Shown here in pieces: positions 37,133-49,500 of a DNA stretch of 64,000 nucleotides. Every line of letters begins with the position of its first letter. Within the stretch, counting starts at the first letter, position 1. This DNA comes from Crocodylus rhombifer. Lineage: Eukaryota > Chordata > Crocodylia > Crocodylidae. The notes under the pieces are model-generated. The model did not search any database. It saw only the letters and a list, made by a program, of their open reading frames with translations, and was not told the origin of the DNA. The stretch is taken from contig JAVSML010000975.1 of the NCBI GenBank assembly GCA_038503035.1, positions 124,001 through 188,000 on the forward strand, read 5' to 3'. The position numbers and the translations under genes were made by a program.

Positions 37133-37700
37133 ACTCCTTGCATTCCTCCAGACTGACCTGGAGGAGTGCAGGGAGGCCGAGGGATGCTCTCAGCTGTCGC
37201 AGCAAGGGGATCCTTAGTGCAGGGTCACAGCAACCTGCTCCAGACTAACCCAGGAAGGGCCATTTTGCTGTGGTGGCAAGAGTCCCAAGCCTTGCCATTG
37301 TGGTGCAGCAGCCTGCCTTGCCCTATTCTGCTTCTGTACAGCAAGGGGAAGCTGGCAGGGCTGGGAGCTGGGCTTGGGGAAAGTCTCTGCATGCCAGGCT
37401 GCTGACCCTTTCAGCTTTTAAATGGCTCTCTGTTGTTCAGCTGAGTAGCAGGGGAGACATGGGGAATCTGCAGGGGTTTGGGGCCCAGGCTTGGGAGGCT
37501 TTCTTCAAGAATGACTCCTGGTCCCTGCAGCTTTTAAATTGCCTCCTTTTAGTTCAGCTGAGCAGTGGGGTGGGGATGCAAGGGGAAGCCAATGCAGCCA
37601 AGAGCTGCGGCCCATGTAAGATTTTCAATTGCCACCCTTGCTGCTCAGCTGAATGGGGAGGATGTAGTCTTCACTTGGTACCAGGCTGCTAGACAGAGGG
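37133..37700. repeat. GC-rich repeat with tandem units, right part
   Basis: A block beginning CAGCTTTTAAATGGC near 37410 recurs as CAGCTTTTAAATTGC near 37528 and, weaker, near 37619, each followed by TTCAGCTGAG or CTCAGCTGAA. Spacing is roughly 90-120 bases. Class unknown. Confidence 0.5.
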
Positions 37701-38973
37701 AATGGCACTGCAAAGAACTCTGGTGTGAGAAGTAAGCATGGAGCACTTGGGTGTTCTCCTCCCTTCCTCTTCTGTAGATGGGCAGGAGGAGAGCAGCTGC
37801 CCCCATACTTTCTCTAGACTAGGGTGACCCTGATCTTGGAAAGGCTTGGAAAGCTTTCCCCCAGCTCCACACTTCTTGTCCCCAGAAAGAGTTAAGTTGG
37901 GGAAAAATGTGCAGATGTTCAGTATCCCAGGAAAAACGGGGAGCAATTTAACCATAATTGTTCCTGGGTTATTTTTTGCCTGGAGCGGCTACTTTTGGTG
38001 CTCAAGGAAAAAAAAACCTGAGCATCTGTTTTCTACCAGGAGAATGACAGTTCTCTTGGTAGAAAGTGGGTAACTTCAGCTGGTGTTAGTTGATACCATG
38101 AATAATGAGCAGTATAAGATATGGTTGGACTGAATAGTTACTGGATGACTACAGACTGTGGTTTGTCCGTAAAACAAGTATCTAACACACGTAGAAATTG
38201 TTGTTTGTGTACAGCTCAGAAGTGCTGCTAATTACTCCCAGACCTATTAACTATGATGGCCTTGTGTGTTTTAATGCCCTGACTCATGTCTGCTCTTTTT
38301 TAAAGAGGTTCTACGTTTTATGCTTATGATGGTCCGTGGAACTCTTCTTCTGCATGATACCTGGGTCATCTGATACCATCAGGGAAATGGTTGCAGATTA
38401 GCTTCCCCACACCCTCTTTTTTTCCTTGGTAGAGTAATTTTTTATCCCTGTACCTTCTTTTGTGCACATTGGAAGTGTGTGTCCATATCTACCTGTGTGC
38501 ATATATATTGTGGTGTTTTCTCTCTCAAAAAACCAGCACTATTTATAGTTGCATGAAAAACAAAATATTTTGTAGGAAGAGAATTTGTTTGCCCAGTTAA
38601 AGCTAGAAGCTAAGAAAACTACCACAATGATGCGTTCCTTCTGTTCCTTCTGTTTTAATTAAAACGGTAAGCAGAGTGCAAGTATGGTACAGAGTCCTTT
38701 AAATATGATACAAAATTTGATGCACATAATTTATGTAGAGATTAAGTCTTCTTAGGGCTTGGCAGGTCCTCTGTTTTGAAGACTTATGTCACCTGTAAAA
38801 CTGACATCTCTGCATGGGTGCACAAGCAAAGCAGCTGAGATGTGTATTCACATGCCTTGGCATGAGTTTAGCTAGTTCAGCCTTTTTCATATTAAATGCA
38901 TCAGGATTTCGAGGACTGATATATTTAAAGGTTTGTTTTTTGTTTGTTTTTCACCCCCCCCCCAATTTCGCAG

Positions 38974-39249
38974 ACTGAAATACCTCAACTGGTGAGCGAA
39001 ATTTATCAAAAATTTTTTGTGGAAAGCAAAGAAATCCCTGTGGAAAAATCACTTTACAAAGAAATACAGCAAAGCCTTGTGGGTAATAAAGGCATTGAGG
39101 TATTCTATAAAATTCAGACTGCTGTTCATGGAACCCTGAAGGATAGATACTACCCCTCATTCATCGTCAGTGATTTGTATGAGAGGCTGATTAAGAAAGA
39201 AGAAGAAAGAAGTGCTGTTCAGCTAACTGCTGTGGACAAGCATGGGGTG
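38974..39249 (+). CDS. SNX25: SNX25 exon: rest of RGS domain
   Basis: The largest exon here: 92 codons, phase 0 on both sides. It starts TEIPQLVSEIYQKFFVESKE and continues with the conserved segments EKSLYKEIQQSLVG and LKDRYYPSFIVSDLYERL that close the RGS bundle. The end (KKEEERSAVQLTAVDKHGV) is charged and leads into the linker. The acceptor TTTCGCAG is unusual in having a G three bases before the AG, but it sits after a long C/T tract (38945-38967) and the frame joins cleanly to the exon at 34521. The donor is GTGAGT at 39250. Reading through the donor meets a stop within about 20 codons. Confidence 0.95.
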
Positions 39250-39408
39250 GTGAGTGAGATCTCCAATTCCTGCTGCTTAAGTTACTGGTGGGTGATCTGG
39301 GAATAAAACTAAGGAGCATTTCCTAATTTCAAGTTCTGCATTCATCTTTCTTTCTTTGATCTGTTTTCGAGTTGCTGCTCCTCCAAACATGACAAAATTG
39401 ATCCCTGG

Positions 39409-39831
39409 ATAGGTGCTGATTCCATGGGTGTTCCAGGGTTCAAGCACCCACTGAAAAAAATTAGTGGGTGCTCAGCACCCGCAAAGCTGCCTGTAGATGT
39501 AAAAAAAAAATTTACAAAAAAAAAAAGAAAAAGAAAAAAACCCATGCTTTACCAGAAGTAGCAGTGTGTTACTTCAACCCAACTCTGTAGTGTCTGTAAA
39601 GATTGGGCACTTCAGCAAGGGTTTTTGGTGCTTTAAACTAAAGCTCATTCAGTCAGCAATTAGATAAGTGCCAATAAACTCCACTTAAAGCACCTAATCT
39701 TTACAGACACTGCAGAGCTGGGTAGAAGTAATGTGCACTGCTTTTCTGCCAAGTTAAAGTGCTGTTTTTTGGGGGGGGGGGGTTTAAATGCCTGCAGGCA
39801 TCCACCAGCAAAAATAAAAAGTCAGAGCCTA
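39409..39831. mobile_element. Palindromic inverted-repeat element, copy 2
   Basis: Outer ends ATAGGTGCTGATT and AAGTCAGAGCCTA, inner arms GCAGTGTGTTACTTCAACC near 39560 and GAAGTAATGTGCACTGC near 39725, core TTCAGTCAGCAATTAGATAA. It follows the same plan as copy 1 at 24213. Includes an A-rich tract and a run of 12 or more G near 39770. Confidence 0.65.
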
Positions 39832-42384
39832 AGGATCCATCCATGCTTCATATTTTTTCAGGGACTTAAGAGCTATAGTAGCATGCACACAGCAGAGGCC
39901 TTTTTCTTAAGTTACAAGGACATATAGTGTTTGTTGATTGAGAAGGAAACTATTTGTCCAGCTCTGCTGAGTCTATTTTGAGAGTGTTGTCTTTGCACTT
40001 TATAGTTACCAAGTACAGTTTTCATTCTTTTATCTAAAAGAACGAAATCTAAGTGCATCTGTTTTTGGGTAGTCGCTGGGTTGTCTTTGGGGCAGTTGTT
40101 AATAACAATGCAAGCACAATATCATCATAGTAATAGTGAACCTCAGCATTATCATGTATTATTATGCATCACCAGTTGTTTTCATGTTGATTTTTTGTTT
40201 TATTTTGATCACTAAGACAACACTGAACATGTGATAAAATGTTTTAAAAAGATACAGTCCTTAGTTGAATGAGATATGATATCTTTAAGATGGCAGAATA
40301 GTTGGACTTTGTTAAATTAGCAAAAGCTTATAGAGGCCTTCCGGGTTTCCAAAAGTATCAGATTTTTTGATGCTCTCTCTCATGCTCTTTAGAAGTTGAG
40401 AGTTGTGCTGTTTTATGAAGGAAGTGGAGATGCACTTTCATTTTGTTTTCAGGTGACGATAATTATTGCTGAAATAACTGATTGTTAAGTCAGCTATGAA
40501 ATTGACTATTATTATTAATAGTCAAACTTATTACTAGTTATAGGGGTGTGTTAAAACAACTGAAATATGGTGAAATAAAATAACTAAATTTGGTACTTTC
40601 ACATAAGTCCTAATATATAAAGCCTTAAATAGCTGCAGAATATAGGTACTAAAAAAAATTGTAAGAGGGAGAGAAAAAGTAGTGTTTGAGAGTTTATACT
40701 GGTTATATTTCAAATGAAGATAAAACATTATAGTATATCTGAATCTTAATATTTTATATTAATTTCACAGAGAAGCTCATTTTAATGATAATGCTAGAAA
40801 ACAAAGTAAGGCTACAATTGAAGATATTAAAAAATTAAATTGAGAATACTGTAAAGCGATTTCCCCCCAAATGGTGGCTCTCCTGGGCCAGATTTTTGTA
40901 GCAGCAATTGTTATAAACCAATTCAGCAGCTAAATCAAAATAACTAGTACTACTTCTTGTCCAACAATCTCGAAGCCGTTTTGCAGACATTTAATGAATA
41001 AATCCCAATATAAATCCAGGTGTATTAGTATCTTTGGATCATAAGTGGGTAAGCTAAGAAACAGAAACGTTAAAGGCCAGACATGGGTGCTCAAACAGGA
41101 ATTTAGAGCCTGGATGTATTGAGATGCATTCCACTATCCTAAATGCTTTCAAACATTTTTTTAAATTGTTAGACTTTCAGATGTATCAATTAAATATAAC
41201 TGAAAGTTCTTAAAATACTGTATTCTATCTGTTCTACCTATTGGAAAAAAAGAAATAATTTTGAGAGAGAAACTGTTTTAAGGAAATGCTATTGATGCAC
41301 AGTTCTGCAGCATATTCCTTCTTTGAACATTTGTTCCTCCCTCAAATTGTTTTTGATAAAGGATTCAAGAACCCTGCTGTACATGTTTCATCCCCTTCCT
41401 GATGCTCAGCTTCATATGCTTTAAATAATCTGGAGATGGTAGGCACATCAAGGGTATGTCCTGGGGATCCAAGCAGTCACCAGGATTTTCAGAAAACACT
41501 GTTATTGTATAGCCCAAATGATTAAACACTGCCCCTCACCCCTCTACCCCCATATTAATCGCCTAATGTATTTTATCCAGAGCCTGACACAAATAGCAAT
41601 TTTTCTGGAGATACTGACATAACACTTCAGGAATAGCTCTCTCTCTTCTGTCAGGTAATATCTATCTTGGATTCTTCCACAGTTTTTAAAATCTAATTCT
41701 TTAGCTTTAGCCTCAGGTGTCATTTTAAGATCTTGAGGGAATATATGCAGAATTTAAAGGCTGCCTCTGACATGAAACTTGTAAAGAGCAATATGCCAGC
41801 TATTCTGCGACGTGGAAAAATCTTTTTTTTTTTTTTTTAACTGTTTATCACAAATTGATAACAAAAAGCGTACAATTAGAGTGCTTTTCTCTAACGTAGC
41901 CAAGCTAACTGCCATCTGGTGTGTCTCAAGGGTTTTTAACTGAGAATAAGAAGGGTTGAATCTTAACTCCAGAAGCTCCCCATGGGCTTTCAGATATGGG
42001 GAAAAATTGCATTGTTGACTAATGGCCTTTTGGCTTCATCTGTAGTAAAAGGTACAACTGAGAAATCCATTTCCTCTAGCAGAATTGTTTGTTTCTGGAG
42101 TGTTTCATTCTCTTAGCAGAGGCTGATGGTTTCACTTATTTTTAAATCCCCCTAGCTGGTAAATGCCTACTTTTTCCAAGACAGTGTGGGAGGAATGGTT
42201 ATGTAGCACCTCTGAAAACTGGGTAAAAGACAGAGTTACAACATGGATAGAGGGCAAGAAGCACACCTTCTAAGTAAACCTATAATGTCTGTAAGGGAAC
42301 CAGAATGGTAGACTATACTTCACATCAAAGTTCATTACAGCAATGTAATAGATATGGCCAGAACTCTGCTTCTTTCCTTTCCCC

Positions 42385-42620
42385 ACTTCCCACAAAGGCT
42401 GCAAACAGATGTCACCTTTGTGCCACCATAAAAATGTTTATGGTGGCACAGAGCCCAAGCAAACAGACATCCATGCCACAAATGTCCAAATTCATGGCTG
42501 CGTGAATAGGTAGTAAATAATTGTGCCTCTCTTTTGTGGTGGATGTCTGTTTTCTTTATAGTGGGAGAGTGGGCACAGCCCAGAGCTGCCCATACGCTCC
42601 AGCTGCTGTGGACAGGTGGG
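42385..42620. repeat. Multi-hairpin repeat, probably a MITE
   Basis: TGTGCCACCATAAA (42419-42432) is followed after 4 bases by its exact complement (42437-42450). A second pair, AAACAGACATCCA (42461-42473) and its exact complement (42540-42552), lies beside it, with CCACAAA/TTTGTGG extending it. No borders or target duplication found. Confidence 0.65.
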
Positions 42621-45600
42621 CCCTGACTCGGGACAGTGGGAATCATCTGTGCTGCCCAGTGAAGTGAATCACCCATGCTGGTGCACTCCAAAGAAGACAT
42701 CTCTTTATAGCCTCCGTGTACTGTTGCCAGGTTATAGAGAGAAATGAAGCTGTGGCCCTGATTTTGTGAGGCCTCTGCTGCTGGTGGAATTGCTAGTCAA
42801 TATGCCTTGCATTTGCCATTCTCAATTGCAGGGACCTCTGTTCCCCACCCCCCTTCCCCAACATATCTCTTAATACTGTATTTCTAATGTGTGGCCCACT
42901 CCGATTAGTATCTGCCAATGGCATAGTATCCTTGGCAGGATTCAATTTTTATCCATAAGTGTTGATAAATGGTGAATTCACCTCACACTCTAATGACAAA
43001 ACGTTTCCATCATTAACAATCAAAATTTATAGAAAGAGCTTGTAACAATAGGCTGCCACTGTAGTATTCAGAGGAGTCCGGGTAGGGGAGGGGTGGACAG
43101 TGGCTGGGGGCAGGCTGGGCAGTGTGTCTGCCCTGTCCCCTGCCTCCTCATCTCAGTTCCTGCAAGGTGCCAGCCAGCTGGGCCCTCCCTTACAAACTCA
43201 GGCAGGAGCTGATGGAAAGAGTGAGCCACCGGTTGCAGGGAACAAATGCCACTGCCTCAGCTAGAGGTTTCCTTGGTGGGGAACAGGGGGTGCCATGGGG
43301 CAGGGACCTTCTCCTGGGCTGAGGGTCTGGGGGCAAAAGAGCTTCCCCTGTGCCTCCTTTTTGCTGGCTCAGAGGAAAATGCAGGGGTGTGTGGGTGGGT
43401 GTGCGCTCACACATATGCATGCATGCATGCCCATGCCCCAACATCCCTAATATCGTTCAATCCTAAACATTTAAATTAATAAAAATAAATGCTTAAAAAT
43501 AAACATCAATTTTTAGGCATCAAAATTATATTTAAAAAATTTTGAATTCTGCCAAGCCTGCATAAGTGCATGGATGAAAATGTTATTCATGTTTCATTTA
43601 TCAGGATGCATAGTTTTCTGTTGTTTTTTTGTGTTTGAAAGCTTATTAAAAGCCAAATCCTGCAATCTATACTCTTGATTCCCCTCAGCTTAAGATGTCT
43701 TTGCCTGAACAGTGCTCACAGCATGTAGCTAATTAGTGAAGAATTTTATAGTATCACATTAATGTTTTCTGTCTGACAAACAGGAGTAGCAAAACGTTCC
43801 ATAGATGCTATTGGCAGCAATCCAGTGAAGATGACTATAATAATGAAAAGACTATTGCAAGTTCTTTGTCAAAATACATAGTGCTATGATGCAATTTGTA
43901 AACAAATGAAGGCTTTATGAATAATGAGCAGATTATCTTGAATTTATAAGGCAGTAATTGTATTTTTTCTAAGTCACTAGAGCACACCACTTCTCTTCTT
44001 TTCCGAGGACTTATTTGAAGTTTTATGAATTAAGAATGTAAGAGAAACAAGTGTCTGCTTTAACTTTTTGGCAAAAATGTTTGGCTCTTAATGCTAAAGG
44101 CAGCATATTACTGAAATAACTAGAATGGGCATGTTTTGAAAGACTAATGTGCCAATAAAAACATAATTAGTTTTAGCATTTAACTTTAATTTTTACTTGA
44201 CTATGGTGTTATCCAAAGTAATGGGCACATCTTTTATTATAGTGTATAGATAAATGTTAAAAAAAATACAATCAATGCCTGTTATTAGTGGCATGTCTGT
44301 GACTTGACGTCGTAATGTTGCCAGGTGGATGAAGGTGGGGCAGGGGTCATACCTTATTCAGACTATTTGGCTGTTGCTTTTACAGAGTGTCACCTGAATA
44401 GATAAATGGCAGGAAAATGTTGCTGATAAGCAGTTGTTACTCTCACCAGGTGTTGTTGTGGACTGTAGTCAGTTTTAATATCTTGAATTAAATCTAGTGA
44501 TTCTAGTAGTATTTGCTGTCTAAAAAGTTTCTCAGGTGTTGAAAATAACAAGGTGTCATTTTCTGTTTTCCTATTAATACAGCTTCTGCTTTTTAATTAG
44601 TATACTTTTGAGGCATTGCATTCCATTTGGCCAAAGTTAGTTAAACCTCACTCTTTCAGTGATTTAAATTATTTTGGTTGAGCTGCTATCATATTTTTCC
44701 ATATCCATTCTTCACTTGTCATATATAGTCTTTTCTTCTGTGGTGATGTTCACTGAGTCCGTGCATATTGTTCAGTACTGTTCAGTGCTGTTATAGTACA
44801 TAGAGGCCCCAATCAAGTCTTGTGGAATTACTGCTGTACACATACACCTATGGGGACAAAACAGAAAAATAAGTGGGAGGAACCGGGGCCCAGAGCAGAA
44901 GTTGGTTGTCCAACTTCACAGTAGGCAAGTGACAGAATTGAGAAAAGGATCCAGCTTTTTTAGCCTGCAAGCTCTCTCATCTAAACCAATCTATCTCCTT
45001 ATTCGAAGGATCAGATTAAGGATTGCTGGTCAGTTAATGACTCGTATGATAGAAAACTGTATATGAAAACTATGGTTTTGTAAAAACTTCCTAAAAAATG
45101 TATAGAATTAAATACAGAATGAAACCCTTTTGTTTATTTAATTCAAAAGAAATGTTAATTTTTTTCATTAAATTTTATAGAGCACTTTCCAGAGAGAGCC
45201 CATGCACATTTCTCATAGGGTTAAATTAATCTGATTGCCACAGACAAAGTTCTACAAACCCTAAGAATTTAGAAAAGGGGCGGAGCCTCTTGAAGAGAAG
45301 GTGCAAATCAGGTTGCCTGTCTTCACTGGATGTCTAGGTCATCTTCCAAGATGGAGACAACCCAACAGGCAAGGGAAGATGGCATTAGTCATGACTGGAG
45401 GGGTGTGTAATGACCAGGTTTCCCAAAGGTGTAAACCTTTGTGCTGACCATACTTATTTTATGCCTATTGTTTGTACTGGCTGAGAAATGAATATCCATG
45501 TGTTGATTCATTATAATACTAGGAGAACATGAAACATAGTGTCATGGTAATATCTATAATTGTAGTACTTTAAAAAAAATATTAAACTTGTAAAACAGAA

Positions 45601-45949
45601 GTAAAGTCCAGTCATAACAATAAATTATATTAAAAAGTTTCAGATTAGTTCAGAATTTTTGAAAATTGATTTTATTTATAAAATGTGCACCCATTTACTT
45701 TTGTTATTCAGCTTCAGATGCACAGTATTCATTCAGCTGCTTGCTGTTAAATACTGAGTGTAACCACCAAACTCCCTTCTACTTTCATGTTAGAAATTTT
45801 GAGTCTTACTCTCACGCTGTAGCCTCAGTGGAAATCTCTATTCTACTATGAGAGCAGTGTAAAAGAGCCTTAATCCAACTGAAACTAACGCTGTCTGGGT
45901 ACTTCTTAATTGTGTATTACATGATGGATATGGAGCTTTCAAACACCTG

Positions 45950-46260
45950 TGAAATATAGGCGACACGTAGGGAGGGGCATGAGGCGGACACGTGCCCCCT
46001 CTGATATTGGCTGCTGCCACTGGCTTCTGTGGGCAGTTGCCACTTGCCACCCACCTGTCCTCACCACCGCCACTGGCATCTGCGGGCGGTCTCCGCTCAC
46101 TGCTTGCCCCTCCGCCCGCCTGCTGCCGCCACCGCCGGTGACTGCAGGCGTTCACTGCTTGTTGCTGACACTGCTGCCTACAAATGTGCCCTCCCACCTG
46201 TCTTGCGAGGCACCAGTTGTTCATGTCTGTGAGAGAGAATCCGCTGATGTATGCAGCGTG
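45950..46260. repeat. GC-rich insertion of unknown class
   Basis: CpG- and CCGCC-rich DNA with units such as CACTGGCATCTGCGGGCGG close to the SNX25 exon at 46419. Two overlapping open frames on opposite strands are low-complexity. It looks like a mobile fragment, not a promoter. Confidence 0.4.
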
Positions 46261-46418
46261 CACTCATACTTCTGGGCTTGTCTACAAAATCAGTTGTTTA
46301 TTTCGTATATGGGATATAAAGTGCAAATAATGAAACATGCATAGCAAGCACATAACAAATATACTGTTATTGTACATTAGCGATATGGGTTGTTTGCTAA
46401 CCAGATCTTTATTTCTAG

Positions 46419-46574
46419 AGCCAGAGTTGTGAAGAAACTATTGATGAATGCAGCACAAGAATTAATGAACAGGCCAGTTATGCTGTAAATAAACTTCGCC
46501 AGCTAAATGACAAACTTGAATATAAGAGACAGGCTCTAAATTCCATGTGTAATTCACCAAAACCCGACAAAAAG
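46419..46574 (+). CDS. SNX25: SNX25 exon: RGS-PX linker, helical
   Basis: 52 codons, phase 0 at both ends. It starts SQSCEETIDECSTRINEQAS and continues YAVNKLRQLNDKLEYKRQAL, ending NSPKPDKK. The central part is rich in charged residues with leucines at heptad-like spacing, so it probably forms a coiled coil or long helix between the RGS and PX domains. Acceptor ATTTCTAG; donor GTAACT at 46575, weaker than consensus at its last bases. The first 17 residues are the least familiar to me and may be a fast-evolving segment; the region from INEQAS onward is strongly SNX25-like. Confidence 0.93.
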
Positions 46575-49500
46575 GTAACTTCACTATTTTCAGTCTGTTT
46601 TTATTTCACTCACTTGCATGATCCCAACAGTACACTGGTACTGTTCCAAAGCGGGCACAATTCCTGCTCCATAGAGTTGTATTCTAAACATACATTAGAG
46701 CAGTGGGAGCTAACCTTCGTGGTAGGTGTGCCACAAATTACCACCACAACATCCCTGCGTGCCATGCTGATCCTCTTCTCCTGCCTGGTTTGCTGTTCAG
46801 CTTTCTGCTGCTTGTCCTGTTCTCTGTATCCAGTTTTCTGCCCCACTTTCTGCTTCCTTGTACTCTCTGCCTCATCTGGTCTTCTGTTTTCTGACTCCTG
46901 CCCTATCTGCCACACATACATCTGCATCTGCAGTCTCACACTGTCAAGGATGATTGTCGTCCATGATTGCTTTATCTGTAGGTCTGAAGATGGGCTAATG
47001 AGGCCAATCTAGGGTCGACAGACCGTTTCAATTCAGGCATGTGCTTCTGTGCAGGGTGGGTGGCTCCAGAGCCTGTCCGCCGCTGTGCTTATTATCACCT
47101 CCTTGATCTACCATATGCTACAGAGGCTGCCAAAGTGGCATCTATTCTGCAGGCTGGCAGGAGCCTGAAAATGTTTCTTTAACTTTCTTCTATTTGGTAA
47201 ATGTGTTTTTTATGTGCATCTGCCTCGCTCTTCTCCAGTTAAATGCTTATACGACCATAAGCAAAGAAGCCTGTTCTAGTTACTCTTGCTTCCCCAAAAG
47301 CACTATGGCTTTGGGGATCTGGTTTATTACTTAACTTGTGCTCCCTCTGCTGGCTTAAATGGAGCATGATAATACGTTTTCTTAATTAAAGAAAAAAGAA
47401 TAGCTAAATTGCTTTGCAAATTGCTATTTGTAATCCAGAGGCCATTCTTTTACCACACTGTTTCAAAGTGAAGGCAGGTGAAAAGTCCTACAGTATTGGA
47501 ACAAAATGTGCCTTAACGTCATTGTTTTTTGCAGTGTGACACCATTTTTTTCTCAAATTTATTTTTTTTAGGTTTGAAGTGGTAGATTTTGATTAGATTC
47601 TGACTAATGTTCAGATTCAAAGATGATTTAGTGCGGTGGTTCAGCTAAGAGCATGCCAGAGTTTTAAGTTCTTAAGATATTTTTTAGCCCTGAGTGGTCG
47701 GTGTCTTGTGAAGTCAAGCTCTTCTTTCAAGACTTCTACAAACTTTAGCCAATTGTTCTTAGAATGGCTACTCCTATATTTTCCATGCGGGCAGCAGCTG
47801 AGAAGTAGGTATTCAAATCTGAATCCCCTTTCATTCTGCAATTTGAAAGGTTTGAACTTCAGGTTCCAGTTTTTGATCCATCACTGATTTTCTTTTTTTC
47901 TGGATGGTGAGCATGCATAATTCACACAAGTCAATGGGAGCTGCAGTTCCTCAGCATCTCTGAAAATAAGGCCATTATTTAATGAATAGCAAAAATATAA
48001 TTTGTGAGGTATTAACAGATTTATTTAAATTCCCTCCTCAATTTCATATTCATTTGGATACTATTTTTAATTTGACAGATGTTTTCTCATTTGTTTAAAT
48101 TCTTAAAATGTTGAAAGCAAATGAGTCCACTAATGCTCTGAGAGGAAGAACTCTTTATATAAATGAAGTGACAAAATGTGAAAGGGTAAGAAAACTAGTT
48201 ATTTGACCTACTTTTAAAGTATTTGTAGTCTGTTGGGGAAAGCTCTGCATTAGATTACCTTTTTATCAAAATCTACCACTTGGTTCTTTATCTTCCTTTT
48301 CTGTTTCTGTGTAGATTCTGTTTACAATATGTGAACTCAGTAGGATTTGTGCCTCCAGTTTAATCTCACCCAACATCCTAGCCCACATTGTCATATCCTC
48401 AATGACAGCTATGCAAATAAGGAATAAAAAATGTTAATTTCAGATCCATTAGGAACTGGAAGAAAGGATTGAGGGAGACAAATGAAAAATAATAATTTGT
48501 AAAAAAACAAAACAAAAAACCACACCTTTTAATTCCAGTTGTCAACATTACATATTAAACACAGCAGAGATTGCACAAAAATGTAATGCAAAGCACTGCC
48601 AGGCAAATGTCCTTTCAAGAATAAGACCCACTGCTACACAGGCTGTTGCAGTCTTACCCTTTGAGTATGTATCAGGTTTTTTTATTCTGCAGTTGATGCC
48701 CAAATATCTTGTGTGTGAGTGTAGAATCTTATGGATAAATGTGTCAATATTATCTAAATGGGGGTTTTATGCCGCCAGTTTTCTTTTTATTAGGTTATAT
48801 GCAAACTAAAAAAATGCTCTTAGCTCTTGTTTTCATTTGGACATAAATATTTTCCAGGTGAGTTACATTTGGATCTCCATGCACCAGACCCAGTGACTGG
48901 AAAGTAAAACTTGTAACTTCTCTTTTCATTCCCTAAGCTGTGAAACAATGCAAAAATTGAACCTAAGGTTGGCATCATGGATCTGATCTGTGGAGCTGAG
49001 GCTTCAACAGTACTTTGCCTGTACCACGCTGTGCTAGAGCTGAATGGCCGGGCAGCCAGGCCGGAAGGAGCTTCCTTGTGCTGCCTTGCAGCTGCTGACA
49101 GAGAGAAGCAGTAGTGGTGGGCGTGGTTGGGTCCTAACGCTAGCCTACTAGGACTTGAATTGTGCCATTCTGTCCTGCCACCACAAAATGTTGCCACCTG
49201 CTGGAATAAATGATGCAAGGGAAATTCTATCTTTTTTAAATGCTTTTCCTTTAAATTATATGAATTAGTAAGGGAAATAAACTTGTCTTAGAAATATAAC
49301 TTTTTATGTTTTTATTAAGTATCTTAAAAATATAAAACAAGATTTTCAGGCAAAACATGCCTTACAGTGGTATGGCCGATTTATTACTAACACCATTTCC
49401 TATGTAGCCTTAAATGTACAAAAAAGTAAACTGGACAGCTGTAAATGCTATGTAAAACATGCATGAATTCATACTGGTTGGCTTATAGTTATGAGTATAG

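Larger units (their letters stand above)
34653..38973 (+). other. SNX25: SNX25 intron of 4.3 kb
   Basis: GT-AG, phase 0. It holds a TIR-like element (34965-35330) and a GC-rich repeat interrupted by an 830-bp hAT (35960-37700). 35331-35959 and 37701-38973 hold nothing I recognise, except TAGGGTGACC at 37822, which resembles the end of the hAT at 3370. Confidence 0.88.
39250..46418 (+). other. SNX25: SNX25 intron of 7.2 kb
   Basis: GT-AG, phase 0. It holds a palindromic element (39409-39831), a multi-hairpin element (42385-42620) and a GC-rich insert (45950-46260). The very AT-rich 39832-42384 and the stretch 42621-45949 show nothing I can name. 43080-43430 is GC-rich and may be another insert; 44915-45000 vaguely resembles an antisense MIR. 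Confidence 0.88.

Noticed and set aside
37819..37830. TAGGGTGACC as a possible second hAT of the 3370 family
   Set aside because: No matching right end or target duplication could be found.
45950..46260. Possible CpG island or alternative promoter before the exon at 46419
   Set aside because: The GC-rich block is short, repetitive and bounded like an insertion; no first exon or TATA/initiator pattern follows.
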